From NCBI GenBank assembly GCA_024734495.1, contig JALMQS010000136.1:5620309-5684308 (forward strand): 64,000 bases of DNA, written 5' to 3'. Made by a program: the position numbers and the translations under genes. A model generated the notes under the pieces. The model saw only the letters and a program-made list of their open reading frames with translations. It had not been told where the DNA came from and did not search any database. Below are positions 32,726-47,800 of this stretch, piece by piece; the stretch's first letter is position 1; each line of letters begins with the position of its first letter. Source of the stretch: Forficula auricularia. Lineage: Eukaryota > Arthropoda > Insecta > Dermaptera > Forficulidae.

Positions 32726-32884
32726 CTAGAAATTTTGTTGCCGCTTTCGTTTCTGATCCATGGCATCCAGAATGGGTTGTCGTTTTGTTTGGTATCGTCG
32801 CCGAAGCTCGTCTATCTCACGTTCCATTTCTGCGTCTAAATTTGCCATCCGTTGTTGCAATTCGTCGTAGGTTAGGAACTTGAG
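32726..32884 (-). CDS. hpo: Hippo last exon: SARAH domain
   Basis: 159 bp, 52 codons plus TAG. It starts LKFLTYDELQQRMANLDAEM and ends AMDQKRKRQQNF. This long charged helix is the SARAH domain, used for homodimers and for binding Salvador and RASSF. The acceptor TTTCAAG is weak; an AG six bases further in would remove LK, but FEF-LKFLT is the conserved junction, so the first AG was chosen. Confidence 0.95.
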   Translation of the reverse strand, partial: LKFLTYDELQQRMANLDAEMEREIDELRRRYQTKRQPILDAMDQKRKRQQNF

Positions 32885-35800
32885 CTTGAAAAAAAGCAAA
32901 AAGAAAAAAAAAGAGAAAAAACAAAAATCAAATTAATAATTAAGTACAATTAAAAGAAAAGGGGTTGTTGTTTTTTAATTAGTCTACTTGTTGTAAATAA
33001 ATATATATAGGGTGGGGCAGAGCACTTTGCTTATTTAGAAATTCAATTAAGAAAAAAGTAACCCAGATATATATTTAATTCTTTGGACAGCATCAAGTAC
33101 AACGTATAAATTTTATATTTACACAGTTTTAAAGAAGCTATCAGGCATATGTCGTCCATTATTCTCAATATACTGCATAGGTTTCGTTCAACTCTTTCCA
33201 GCATACCGATGGGTATGTTGTTCTTCGGGTGAGCCAGGGTTCTAGGACAGTAGACAAGGGATTTTAGATAGCCCCACAAAAAAATAGTCACAGGGGGCTA
33301 AATCAGGCGACCGTGCTGGGCAGTGCAGATCGTCCCCCAAGGAGATGACGCAGTGTATTGAGAATAATGGACGCCATCTGCCTGATACATTCTTTAAAAC
33401 TGTGTAAACATAAAATTTTAATGTTGTACTTGATGCCCCTCAAAGAATTAAATATATATCTGCGTTACATCCTTCTTAATTGAATTTGTAAATAAGCAAA
33501 GTGCTTTGCCCCACCCTATATAATTTAAAAATTTGTACTTTTAGACTTATGACTATTTATTTTTTGACTAAAATTAAAAAAAAAATTTGTCGTCTACTGC
33601 TAAAAAATATCGATGTGTTTAAATATATATACATATAGGGTGTTTTTTTGAGGTATAGAACTTTAAAATGAAATAAAACACAGGCTGATGTGAACAAGAA
33701 TATCAGAAGATTTATTCTGACTATAAAAAGCAAACTTTGAAAAGAAAATTTAAAGGATAATGTTTTCGAAATATTAAATAGGTATATCATTTGTTTTATT
33801 TACCAAATAAACATTGAGTTCTAGAATCCTTCCATATTAACTAGTGCGAGACCAAACAGAAAAAAATAAAATAAAATAAAGGATATGCGTATTTGATTTC
33901 TCGAAAAAAAACCTTCCCTTATGTCTTGGGGCATCCTAATATAATTATAGAATATACCGGGTGAGTTTTTTATCTTGAGACAGTCTTATAACTCAAAAAC
34001 AGTGGATTATATGAAAAAAAAGTTTCAAATAAAAGTTAATTTATATGGAGGGGAAACTAAAATACGCTATTGTTTGTTTGCTTAGAACAAGCTTTCAAGG
34101 GTATTTCAAGGTCAAGTTCTGTCTTTCAAATAGAAACCTATATATTTGTTTACATATTCTGAATCTACGAAAAAACTGAACAACTTTCATAAGAACTATT
34201 TTTTTATTCGACATCAAATAAACAAAATATTAAATCAATTAGATCTCAGAAAAAAACCTTAATAATTATTTTTAACAATTATTCAACTTAATTATCATAT
34301 AATAATGATCAAATATTTAATTATTAAATAAATAATTTAATAATAATCAATAATTTAATCATTTTCCGACACTGTTCTGTGATATTCCAGAGTGTTATCG
34401 CAAGTCTTCTGGATGAATTCCAGTTCCAATTTCGTTATTTTGGCATGTTTCAGTTTCTTCGTACCCTTTACATTTCCTGATGTTTTTTAATAGATTTATA
34501 ACACGATAAAATGAAACTTGTGAGGGTGTATTCCTATCAGGAAAACGCTCGGCATTCATTTCAATGCCAGCCAGCCCCATAATAATACTTCTTCCACATT
34601 CACCATAAATTAACCACTTCAATTCTGTCTTCAACAAAAAAATGCTTCATTTTTATTATGGTAATACAATATAACTATCTACTGGATTGACACGAGAAAT
34701 AAACTTTTTTAAACTCAAGACTTTTAACTAGTTCTATTAAGTAGAAAATAATCTTTTAAATCTGTGTATAATGAAGTTTTAAGATCATTATAAATACTTA
34801 TTTACATTGTTGTGACTTTTCGATTTAATAATTAATTATTTAATCATTATTATTTAATAATTAAGCTGAATAATTGTGAAAAATAATTATTAGGGTTTTT
34901 TCTGAGATCTAATTGATTTAATATGTTGTTTATTTGATGTCAAATAACAAAATAGTTCCTATGAAAGTTGTTCAGTTTTTTTTGTAGATTTAGAAATATG
35001 TAAACAAATATATAGGTTTCCATTTAAAAAACAGAATTTGACTTTGAAATACCCTTGAAAGCTTGTTCTATGTAAACAAACAATAGCGTAGTTTAGTTTC
35101 CCATCCATATAAATAAACTTTTATTTGAAACTTTTTTCATATAATGCACTGTTTTTGAGTTATAAGACTGTCTCAAGATAAAAAACTCACCCGGTATATA
35201 AACATTACATTAGATCTATGAGGCAGTGATTACTATATTAGAAAATTATATTTAATACTTTCATTGTTCAAAAAATAAATAAACAAAAGCAATTAAATGT
35301 AAAGAAATGAGTATCTCTTTGAGAAAGAAAGAATGAATTTTTTCTCAAAATCAACTTGTGATTTTAATTATATTTATTTTTCGAACATGAATTTAGCTAC
35401 TCCTACATGTAATATAAACATATCTATTTAAAATCTTTGATACGACCTAAATTCATGTTCGAAAAGTAATTAAATTTCTTATTATAGATATTACCAAATT
35501 AAAAATAAATTCATCCATTATTACATAATATATCAATAAAAAAAGCTTAGTTTAGTTTAGAAAAATTTATGTAATTTTTTAACCAGTTGCTTTTCTTTCA
35601 TAACTCTATAAAAATTGATGAAATAATTTGAAATTTGGCACACTTGTTGCTCATATCATCCGTTACGAAGAAATCCTGGAAATTGCAAATTATATGTAAT
35701 AATGGACAAGGGCGGATCCAGGGGGGGCGGAGGGGGCGATTGCCCCCCCCCCGCCATACAGGCCCGTGCCTGGCGGGAGTGCAACACGTGCGTCGCACGC

Positions 35801-38800
35801 AGAGGCCAAAAAACGGCGGCCAAATCGACAGGGAATTTATAACAATTTTTTTATTTTATTTTAATGAACTTAAAATGAGATATGAAATTTGTAAAAAAAA
35901 ATTATTTATTTTTTTCAAAAATTTTAAAATTGAAAATAAAGTTCCATGTGTGCGTGGGGGGTCTGGAGCCCCTCCCCCCCCCCCCCGCTTGGACAATCCG
36001 ATCGCGACACACTTTCGAGATAAAAAGTAGATCTTATATACACCGGGCACCTTATGTACATTCTCCCCCCCCCCCATAAAAAATTCCTGGATCCGCCCCT
36101 TGATAATGGATGAATTTATTTTTAATTTGGTAATATCTATAATAAGAAATTTAATTACTTTTCGAACATGAATTTAGGTCGTATCAAAGATTTTAAATAG
36201 ATATGTTTATATTACATGTAGGAGTAGCTAAATTCATGTTCGAAAAATAAATTAATTAAAATCACAAGTTGATTTTGAGAAAAAATTCAATCTTTCTTTC
36301 TCAAAGAGATACTCTATTCTTTACATTTAATTGCTTTTGTTTATTTATTTTTTGAACAATGAAAGTATTAAATATAATTTTCTAATATAGTAATCACTGC
36401 CTCATAGATCTAAATTAATGTTTATATATACCTATTTATTTAAACTTATAAGCTCAAGCTCAAAGATTTGAGGCATGTGTTAATGTTAAAATTAAGAACT
36501 CAAATTGTAGAGGATTTTTTTTTTATATACCTATCATAGGCTTATTGCGAAGTCATTGAGTAACATTTTCTTACATTTGAGATAACCGAATTTCAAGCTT
36601 ACAATTAGTTTTAAAAATATTTAAGTAGCAATTTAATTGTTTAGCTTTTGTTTTTTTGTAATTATAAATATGTTTCATACCTCACACAATTGAGTAAAAT
36701 ACTTTATATTTATATTTTTTTTTCGCTCTGTAAAATCAGAACATTATACTAAGGACCAGTTATAGTGTCGGTTGGTAAAGTCCTGTAAAAGTTGACAAAG
36801 GGGTAAAACAGTAGAATTCACCGTGTGCTCGGCGGGATGGCCAATCAGATGAAAGTGCGTGTCATCTGATTGGCCATCCAGCCGGGCACAATGTGAATTC
36901 TAAGGTTTTACACTTTGTCAACTTTTACAAGGACTTTACCAACCGACATACAACTGGCCCTTAGTGAAATTGTTTTTTACATTTAATAGGGTTTGTGTTA
37001 TTTTAATTCATTTAAAATATTTTTATATCGATAAATATGATCGAAACACACAACTACTACGTACTATTAGATGAAAATCCACCAAAGATTGTACTTAGTG
37101 ACTTTTCACAATAAGCCCACGATATATACTACTGTGGGCAATAAATAGTAAGACTTTTTAATTTAAATTTCGCGCGGAAACCCATTCGTCGAAATATATT
37201 TTTTCTAGGTTGGTATGACTGTCAGTGACATCTGTGCCAAATGTCACATCAAAATAATCATTGGTGTTTAGTATACGCTTGTCTTTCTGAAGTACAAAAA
37301 GTGCATTCGGCGATTTTTACAATGAGTGAAATTATTCAACAAAGAAGTTCCATTAAATTTTGTGTGCGGAATCAAATTTCTGGTGCCGAAACGTTCAGAA
37401 TGTTGCAAAAGGCCTTCGGTGATAATTGTATGTCGCGAGCAAGTGTTTTTGATTGGTACAAACTGTTCAAAGAGGGTCGAGAACGCGTTGACGACGAACA
37501 AGTCAAAAATCAAGGTCCTGTTGACAGTTTTCTTCGATTATCGAGGTGTGGTGCACTCCGAATTCCTTCCGACTGGCCAAACTGTCAACAAGGAATACTA
37601 TTTGAGTGTTATGCGTCGTTTGCGCGAAGCTATTCATAAAAAGAGGTCTGGAATTATGGGCCGACAACTTCGGTTTTTGCACCACGATAATGCACCTTCG
37701 CGATACTGCATTGATTATTCGTGAGTTTTTCGCCAATAATTCAATCAATATCGTCCCACAACCACCGTATTCGCCTGATTTAGCTCCTTGTGACTTCTGG
37801 CTATTCAGCAAACTCAAACGACTGCTCCGGGGAAACGGTTTTGAGTCAATTGAAGATATTAAACGCGAATCGCTACGCGGATTGAAGGCTATTCCGAAAA
37901 TTGGGTTTAACAACTGTTTCGAGGATTGGAAAAAACGTTGGCACAAGTGTAGTGAGGCCGGGGGGGATTACTTTGAGGGGGACGAAATAGATTTGGAAGA
38001 ATAAATAAAGAATTTTAAAATTAAGAACAAAGTCTTACTATTTATTGCCCACAGTAGTATGTAAGGTATCTATGGGTGCGTGTTATACAAATTTCAAAAA
38101 CCATTGAAATAAGGACCAGGATCAGGCCGTAATTGATGTTATGAGATGCTTACAAATTCAAAGTCTCCGTCGACGAATCCTCGCTGGAACTTGGCCTGGT
38201 TTTCGTGGTGATGATGATGGTGATGATGCTGTTGTAGAGGGTGTGCATGTGAGGGGTGGGATGGTAGTTGGGCTGGACTGGCCAGTGAGAGCAGAGGGTT
38301 CGAGGGCCCTTGGCTGCCGCTGATCTGATGCAGCTGCCGCTGCAGCTGAGACTGGAAACGCTGCTGCTCTTCAGCTGTGAGAGGCTGTTTCGGCTCTTCC
38401 ACCCCGCCACCCTAAAAACATACATTTATTATTATATAACAATAAATACAAACAAAACTTTTATTGAAAATAATCATAAAATGTTTTTTATTTCTATATA
38501 CAAGAATCTAATATTTTATATGTATATTGACTTTTTAAAAATTTGATACACAGAAATTAATTTTAAACGGTTTTATATCGTAATAATAATATACTTCTTC
38601 TTATAAAGGGTGTCCCAAAATTCAAGCAAGAAGTAATTTTGATAGAAAACACAGGTTTTTAATTAAAAAGTGTAAATTTTTTATTGATTCATAAAGTATA
38701 CAGTATAGGGTTATGTATGGAATATGATATCGGGTAAATGGCTTTCACGGATTTGCTGGCGCATACGCACACTTTTGTCTAAATTATCCATTATCTTTTT

Positions 38801-41800
38801 GCATAAATGTGGCTGAATTTCGTTGATACAGCGCTCAATTTCCTCCATTCAAAACGTGGGTGGTCGAGAGCTTGTTGGCACAAGACTTAGAGCTCAAAAA
38901 ACTCCAAAGAAAAAAGTCCTAAAATCGCATGATTTGCGCGGCCAATTCTGATCACCAAAACGGAAAATTAAACTACCAGGAAAAGACTCATGCAGTAAAT
39001 GAATTGTTTCTCAAGCAGTATGCCATGTTGCACCGTCTTGTTGAAAACACATGTAGTCCACAACAATATCTTGCAATTTAGACACAAAAAACTGGATTAT
39101 CATGTCGCGATAGCGAACACCATTAACTGTTATTGCCTGACCAGCCGCATTTTCGAAGAAGAATGGTCCGATGATGCCTCCAGCCTAAAATCCGCACCAA
39201 ACAGTGACACGTTGTGGATGCATTTGTTTCTCAACAATCACTCGTGGATTTTCTGAACCCCAATTGCGCCAATTTTGTCGATTAACGAAGCCATCAAGAT
39301 AAAAATGAGCCTCATCGCTGAAGATGATTTTGTTCGAAAAATCAACATCAACTTGTTGTTGTTCCATAATAAATTCAACGAATTCTCTTCACCGATATGC
39401 TATTCCATACATAACCTTACAGTGTATACTTTATGAATCAATAAAAAATTTACAATTTTTGATTAAAAACCTGTGTTTTCTAACCAAATTACTTATTGCG
39501 TGAATTTTGGGACAGCATTTATTTATTTAAATTATTATCTAAAAAATTCATTTTTAAAAATTATTTATCAATCAAACAATGATTCTTTAATTAAAAAGAC
39601 AAAACAAATCCAAATCGTCAAATTGTAAGTAAATTTATTTCATTGTTTTTTAAAAATAAAAATAATTATGTAATAATGTCAACAAATTTCTTTATAAATA
39701 AATGATTATTTAATAATGAAAACGGATCGTAGAGAGTTGACCAGAATTTAAATCAAACGGAAAGTTTTTAATTAAATGGGCCAGACGTTTCCTCAGTGGC
39801 TGATTTTATAAAGGCCCATTTAATTAAGAAACTTTTCAGTGAAAAACAAAGATTTAAGTATCTTTTTGAGTGTCTTTTTTTGAAAAAAGATGGAAATTAT
39901 TTCAAAAATCAACCCAGTATATAATATTATTAAATGAATTTAACTTTAAAGTTAAATTCATTGAAGAAACTTTTCGTTTGATTTAAATTCTGGTCCAACT
40001 CCCTACGATCCTTTTACCATAAATAATCGTTAAACGTTTAATTATTTAAAAAAATTGTATTTCTATAGGTATATAAGAATCTAATATTTTATATGTACCT
40101 ATATTTACTTTTTAAAAATTTGATACAAAGAAATTAATTTGAAACGGTTTTATATTGTAATATTAATATACTTCTATTTATATTTATTTAAAAAATATCT
40201 CAAAGATTCATATTTAAAAATTATTAAAACAATAATTTTAATAACTATTAGAATTATTTAATTGATAACTATTGATATTAAAAATTATTAATCAATCAAA
40301 CGATGATTCTTTAATTAAAGTGATGAAAAATAAAAAGTCAACATTAATTATAAATTTATTTGATTGTTTTTTAAAAATAAAAATAATTATGTAATAATGT
40401 CAACAAATTTCTTTATAAATAAATGATTATTTAATAATGAAAATGGTTCGAGAGAATTTCTAGCTTTATCAATGGAATTTTAAGAAATTTGAAAAAATAG
40501 TTGCTTTGAAAGAATATATATTGTACAAATAAATATTTTGAAAATAGACAATGATACAACAAAAACATTCCAGATACTGATCTTTTGTTAATTTTAATTA
40601 ATTTTAAAATTAACAAAATGTCAGAGATATGGGGACTGTTTTTCTAATATTTATCAAAATTTTTTAAGTAATTTCATCTCCAAGATAATCTGTATTTCAG
40701 TGATATAGTTGCTTTTTCTTTAATCTAATCAAATTAATTTATATATACCTTCATATCCACTTCTTTTTTGTCAAAATGATCCAAAAAGAGAGGTCTGTAT
40801 TTTTTGCCTTGCTCTCCGGGGCCAGTGTCATGTCCTAGAAAAATATAAATTATATTATTATTACTTATATACCATTTTTTGGACCTTATATAGAAAAATC
40901 CACTTAAAATTAGAATAGGTACGTCTTATGGTGCGAAGGTAACATTAAAATATGAATCTTTATCAGTGTTGAAGTTTAAGTAGGTAGTTCAATTACTGGA
41001 GTTGACACTACCGAGATAAATGATAATAGTGAGAGTGAAAATGAACTGAATATTGCTATTAGGAATTATTTTAAAAATTAAGTAAGAATTTGAAAATATC
41101 TTTGTAGTTATAGGTAATTAATAAAATATTATTTTCTAAAAATTGTCCCATAAATTTGGGATGTGTCTTATGGTCGAAAAAAAGTTTTTTTAATAAATAT
41201 ACCATAATTAACATGTAATATTAATATTTAACAGTGCATAATGTTGTTTTAATCAAGCCTTCTATTAAATTATCTACTCTTATTAAACGAACAAAAATTG
41301 TTTGTATATTTATTTATATATATATATATATTTGTATCATTGTTCTATTTTGAAAACGGCTCTATCGATTTTGATGAAACAAATTCTATTGACAAGTTTT
41401 GAGGATGAGGAAGCAATCTGGCTAGGTCTGGACCTCGACAAATTTAATCTTAATTGATCTTTTCTTAATTAAATTAATTATTGACAGATGAAAATCTCAA
41501 TAGAAAAGTTTGTTTACATTTTTTTCAATTAACTTTTATTTTTAATTAGTTTTTTAATTTTAAAACCCACTAATAAGTTATAGCAAATATTAATATATTA
41601 AATTAAAATTAGGAATTTTTTGATTGTTTTTAATTAACAGGTGTCTAAATCATAAAAAAACAGGTGTGTTTACAAATAAAGTGGTTGAAGTGGCTTTTTT
41701 TTATATAACTTGGAAACAAATCTTATTTAATTTTGTGTTTTTATTTCAGATCCTATACGATTATTTTATTTATATTTTCCTATTTATTTTTTTATAATGT

Positions 41801-44800
41801 TTATCAATATGAACGAATGTGGGCAAATTGGTGTACGAGTAAACAAATATACACATAATATGTAGACCATTGGAAAGCTAGAAATGCAAAAACTGGGTGC
41901 GGGGTGGGGTGGATGTGGGAGGTTCTGGAGGTGGGGTGCAGTTGTGGGTGATCCGGGGGTGGGAGGCGCGGTCGGGGTGGGGTGGGGTGCAGTGGTGGGG
42001 GCGAGGTATGGGGTTTCGGGAGGGGGGGGGGGGTCAGGAGTTACCGTGCATCGCTCGGTGGCTCCAGGTACTTTAATTTATATTAACAATATCAATAAAT
42101 AATTCTTATTTATTTATTTTCATTACAATTAAAAAACTGTTATAAATTGTTATATTTATTATATTTAATAATTAATTATCTATACGTCTTGAAAATATAA
42201 TAAATACGGATGATGAAGGTCAAATCTTCGAAACTATAGATAGTAATGCATTATTTATACTCAAAAATATATATTTATATAAAATAAAATCAATAAAATA
42301 TAAAAATTTTAAGTTTCGCGTTTTTTTTTTTTGACGTGCAGTGTATATTATAATTTAATAGAGAGTATAGTTTCGAAGATTTGAACTTCATCATCCGTCT
42401 TTAATTATATTTTCGAGACTATTCTAATATGATAGTATAGATAATTAATTATTAAATAAAATAAATATAACAATTCAAATTACTAATTGTTTTTTAATTA
42501 CAATGAAAATAAATAAATAAGAATTATTGACATTGTTATTTTTATTTATTTATTTTAATTACAATTAAAAAACAATTAGAATACCATAACATTAGAAGGT
42601 CAAACCTTCGAAATTATAGTCTGTAAAGAATTAATTAGACCAATGTATACATTTTTTTACTTAGGGAAAGTGGTGTAGGTTTTAGGTGAAACATGATATT
42701 AATTAATAAAGTAAAGGGTGTGAAGTTTCACTGTGAAACTACACCCCCTTTACTTTATTAACCAATGTATACATATTTATATGGTTATTTGCATCAATCA
42801 GAGGAGAACCTCAGTGATTTCTTCTTATGAACCAACAAATCAGCTTGTATAGTAAATCTTTTTCTAGGATTCTCTTACGTTTCATGGTGGGCTCCTGGTC
42901 GGTGTCACTGTTGATGACCATGGTGCCCAGGTCTGACTGTAGTTCGAGCATGGTGCCGGAATCACTGCCCCCGGGGACGAGGGTGCCGTCTCCGCGGTGG
43001 TGATTCCTTAGTGTGCCATCGGCGGCGCCAGCAGCGCCGTCCAGCTCGTCAAATCTTGAAGGAACAAGGGTCCCGGAATCGGCAGGGTACTGGACCATCG
43101 TGTTGCTGTTGATATGCTCCTCCTCATCCTAAGCGGCCAGCACAGCAAGCACAAATGACGACACGTCGTCCACAGAGAGAGGGACACACACACACACACA
43201 TACACACATACTCCAAAAGTTCATTTATTTATTTTCCACTTAGAACTACGTTAACTGTTTTAGTTTTATAAATTTCAGAAAGCACATAGGGAGAGCCAAA
43301 GGGCGGATGGATGGAGGGGGGACGGGACGGACCAGAGAAGGGGGTGTTAATCATTCAAAAACAAACATACATTTTGGTTTAATTTCAAGTTTTTTCACTC
43401 GGTACACCTGGGAGGCAGGCGAAACCGATTCTATATATTCAAGAATTGCTCATTTAATAGTATAAAATTTCTACAAAATTTAATTTAAAAAAATATATTG
43501 TGGATATCTTGTGTTTATATATATATCCCTAATATATTTTTTTTAAGGATGTAGCGGCCCGTTGTTGCTTTGGCTACGAGCTTTTAGACACGGCCGCTAG
43601 ATGACTCAGTCAGATCGTTGCGACACTTTTGCATGACTGATAATATTTCAGTCATGTTACAATTCGATCTCGACTAAGAATCGATGGAGGGGCCATCCAC
43701 CAACTAGTAGCCCCTCGCCCGCTAATTAAGCGGGTGGCGCCCAACCCGGCTTACAAACAACGCCCTGCACAAATCATTGTTAGGACCCCACCAAACTAGG
43801 TGGGGGGCGCGGACACGCACCACAACGCACTCAACCGAGGCCCTAACAAGTTAATTTTTTTTTATGAAATTAGAAACAATAATTAATTTTATAGCATATT
43901 TATATCCTTCGCTTGGTCACCCTTTAGGAATATGAAGTTTAACCATTGACAGAGAGTAGTTTAAGAGAAAAAATTTAGTTATGGAGGCTGAGAAAGAACG
44001 TAGGAGACCGTGATCATTATGTTTAAAAATGTATGAAATGTGAAGAAAAATAATTTTCAACCATTATTTATTTGTCTGTCTGTGTGTCTGGATTCAGATA
44101 CCCAAGATAAAAAAGTCGTAGAAAGTTCATTCTTGTGCTAAAATGTTGTGTGTGGATAATTTTTGAAAAAATCATAGTGGCCGTGTTCAATGGAAAACAG
44201 TCAATATATATATATAATGATAAAATAAGCAGTAGAAAAACAAAATTATAATTGATTGATGTACTCGGACAAGACCGATTCAATATTGTTATCATTGTTC
44301 AGCTCTGAAGATGGCTACATTCATAAATAAAAATAAATAAATGAAACCCTTACTAAATTAATAAATAAGCAATAAACCCGGAATTTTCGAACGTATTCGT
44401 CAATCCATGGATGTTGTAAGGAAGTTAAGGTAGACATTTTGAACATTTTTTTATCATTATATAATTAACTGTTTTCCATTGTACACGGCCACTATGATTT
44501 TTATTTGTTAAAAGTATGAGTTGTACTATGACAGAAATAAAATATTAAAATCGCTATAGGTCTGAAACTAGACATTTCTGGACATATGCTTATATTAACT
44601 TTTTTTATTGTTTTGAGATGTATTATACGCCTTTAAATCCGTGACCTCTAACCTCTATTTTTTGAACATATAATATAACATATATATAGGTTTCTCGAAA
44701 ACAATTTCGATGAAAATCACGAATAATTATGGAATTTTTAGGTCAACAATTCAATCTGTCAGGGTCTTATTAATTATTATTCTTACTATTTTCATATTAA

Positions 44801-47800
44801 AACTTTATTTAAAAAAAATATATATGGATATTAGTATGTATAAATACAAAGTATCCACAATATATTATTTTTTAAATTAAATTTTGTATAAATCTTATAC
44901 TATTAAATTAGCAATTCATGTATATTATACGAGTGTATATATATATGTATTATATACCATAGAATCGGTTTCTCTAATGATTTCGATGAAAATCACGAAT
45001 TAGGGGGTTTTTAGGTCGGGAAATCGATCTGTCAGGGTCTTCGGGTAACTTTAATTTGATTGTTTCTTAATTAAAATAAATAATTATTGATGAGTGTCTC
45101 AATAAATAATTATTTATAATTACATTTTATTTTCATTTTTATTTTTAATAATTAATTGGTTTTTTAATTATAAAACCTATCTATCAACAGTTCATTACAT
45201 ATAGGTATTATTATATGTATATTAAAATTAGGCAAATCTGATTAATTAGAGGTATTTTCTATTGAAAACGAAGTGGTAGAATTCAATGCTGTATTATATT
45301 ATTAGTAAAAAAAAAATTTTTTTTGGTCGCTCTGTCCTGAAATGTCACTGGATCACCCAAGAACCTCCCAGATACACACAGAGATTCATTTGACATAAAA
45401 CACACACTCAGAGAGAACATGAAAGGAAGACCCATTCTGGAGAGAAGAATTAATGAACTATGGTTAGTGAAGTTTTTTTCGAAAGGAGAAATGAAGTAGG
45501 GTAAGAGTAAATGTGGTGATGATGATGATGATTGGTTGGTTAGTTGAGTTAACGTGATGATTGATCTTGGTTAGTGATGGGCAGGATGCTCGGGAAGCTC
45601 GCCAGCGCCGCCACCCACCGAGTCGTCTTGGTTGTTCTGCTGTTGTTTCCCGGCTGCCGCCGCCGCTGCAGCCGCTGCAGCTGCCGCCGCCGCGTTGCTA
45701 TTCCGATACGATTGGTTCTCGCGAATCTCACGCGCCTCCGCTATCATTTGACCAAGGATGTTCGGTTGTTTCGCGCTTCCTATTAACAATTAAACAACAA
45801 TAGCATCAAAATTTATATCATATATCCACAATATTTATTTTTTATTATTATACCGGGTAAGTTTTGAAGCTTTGCTTCTTTAAGCGCGCTGGGGAGGGTC
45901 TAAATGGGAAAAAGCGACCCCGTAAGATTCCCATTCCGCTACGATTCTGGGCTGCTGGTAGGGGAAGTGAGAGAGGGTGGGTGAAGGGTGAGGCCAGAGG
46001 TAAAGCTGCAGTAGCTATTGATGGCACAACCGTTCATACAGCTCTTAGAATATCTATTTCGAACTTGTTGCCTTTATCGTCCGAAACATTGCATTTGTAC
46101 AGATCGCTTTTTAGATATGTAAAGTACTCATCATTGATGAAATAAGTATGATTAGTGCGGAACTTTTATATAAAATTGATTTGCGATTAAAACAAATTAC
46201 TGGAAACCACTCTGCAGATTTCGGAAACGTAGATATTATTTTGATAGGAGATTTGGGACAATTGCCACCTGTAAGAGCTACAGCAATTTATAAGCCAGTT
46301 AGAACCCGCTTAGTTGGGCCAGATTTATGGAGAAAATTAAAACATCTACAACTAAATATGGAACCACCATTGATGAAGTTTTTCAAGATATTCACAAAAT
46401 ATTGAATCACAAATTTACGTGTCTTATTTCAGTTATCACAAACCTATAGTTTCTATGATACAAACACAATAGATCTCAATTGTTTACATATTTTTCAATA
46501 CATATTCTGTAAATTTTTTATAATTTATTTATAAATTTATTATTTGCATTAAATTTATTATTTGAAAAAAATTCTGTTTCCGACATCTTCTTATTTCATT
46601 ATTATAATTGATTTTTTTATTCAATATTTTTTATTTTTATTATTTTATTGTTTGTAATCAATGGACAATGCATATCAACGACGAAGAGGCAAAGCTTCTA
46701 CCGACAGTCCCACGACTTTCTGTATTTTTTATCTTGAAACAGTATTATAACTCAAAAACATAACAGGTACTTTCATTAGATATATTCTTTTATTTGAGAT
46801 CAAATAAACAAAATATTAAATCAATTAGATCGCAAGAAAAAATCCTAATAATTATTTTTAACAATTATTCAATTTAATTATCAAATAATTAATTATTAAA
46901 TAAATAAGTATTAAATTGAAAAGTCACAACAATGAAAATAAGTGTTTATAATGATATTAAAACTTCATTATACAGAGATTTAAGAGATTATTTTCTACTT
47001 AATAGAACTAGTTAAAATTCTTGAGTTTAAAAAAGTTTATTTCTCGTGTCAATCCAGTAGATAAGTAGATAGTTATATTGTATTTGTATAATAAAAATTG
47101 GAGGATTTTTTGTTGAAGACAGAATTGCCGAGCGTTTTCCTGATAGGAATACACCTTCACAAGCTTTATTTTATCGTGTTGAAAATCTGTTTAAAAAAAT
47201 TATAGATCAACATTTACAGTAACAGTATTTCCAGCACCATCATCGAAAAAATACGGCCCAATGATTCCATTTGCCCAAAATGCACACCAAACAGTAACTT
47301 TCTTTGGGTGTAGACATCTGTCCTGAATAACACGAGGATTTTCATCACTCCAGATACGACAATTTTACTGAGTGATTTGGCGGATTATTTACACCGAAAA
47401 AATCACGAATTTTGCGATGGGTATTTTTCAAAGAACGTCTATTTTCATAATAAGTTTGAATAATGTAAACAGGTTGTTGCAGTGTATACCTATCCATGGT
47501 TGAAATTGTACTACTTTCTACTAAAACAAAATGACTTATGTCTTCTGAAAAGACGCTCAAAGATGCTAACATTATACAATCTTGACATCTAGGCGCCATA
47601 TTTGGATAGCCCTATGTATATAAACATTAAATTAGATCTATGAGGTGGTGATTATTATTATAAAATTATTATTTAATACTTTCATTGTTTAAAAAATAAA
47701 TAAACAAAAGTAATTAAATTTCATGCAGTGAAAGTATGACAATACATTGTGTTTTTTCTTTTGCTTAAATTCTGAAACTTTTCGAGTTGTGATAATATGA

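Noticed and set aside
38141..38425. Other-frame ORFs over the hippo His-rich exon
   Set aside because: Shadows: only the frame ending DGDFEF before a GTAAGC donor joins the SARAH exon in phase.
43735..43746. Retroviral or LTR-element primer-binding site
   Set aside because: TGGCGCCCAACC fits tRNA-Lys, but no LTR end precedes it and no gag/pol follows; kept only as a low-confidence repeat.
45561..45803. + strand ORFs opposite the hippo poly-Ala exon
   Set aside because: Shadow of the hippo exon; the - strand frame has conserved MST linker sequence and correct phases.
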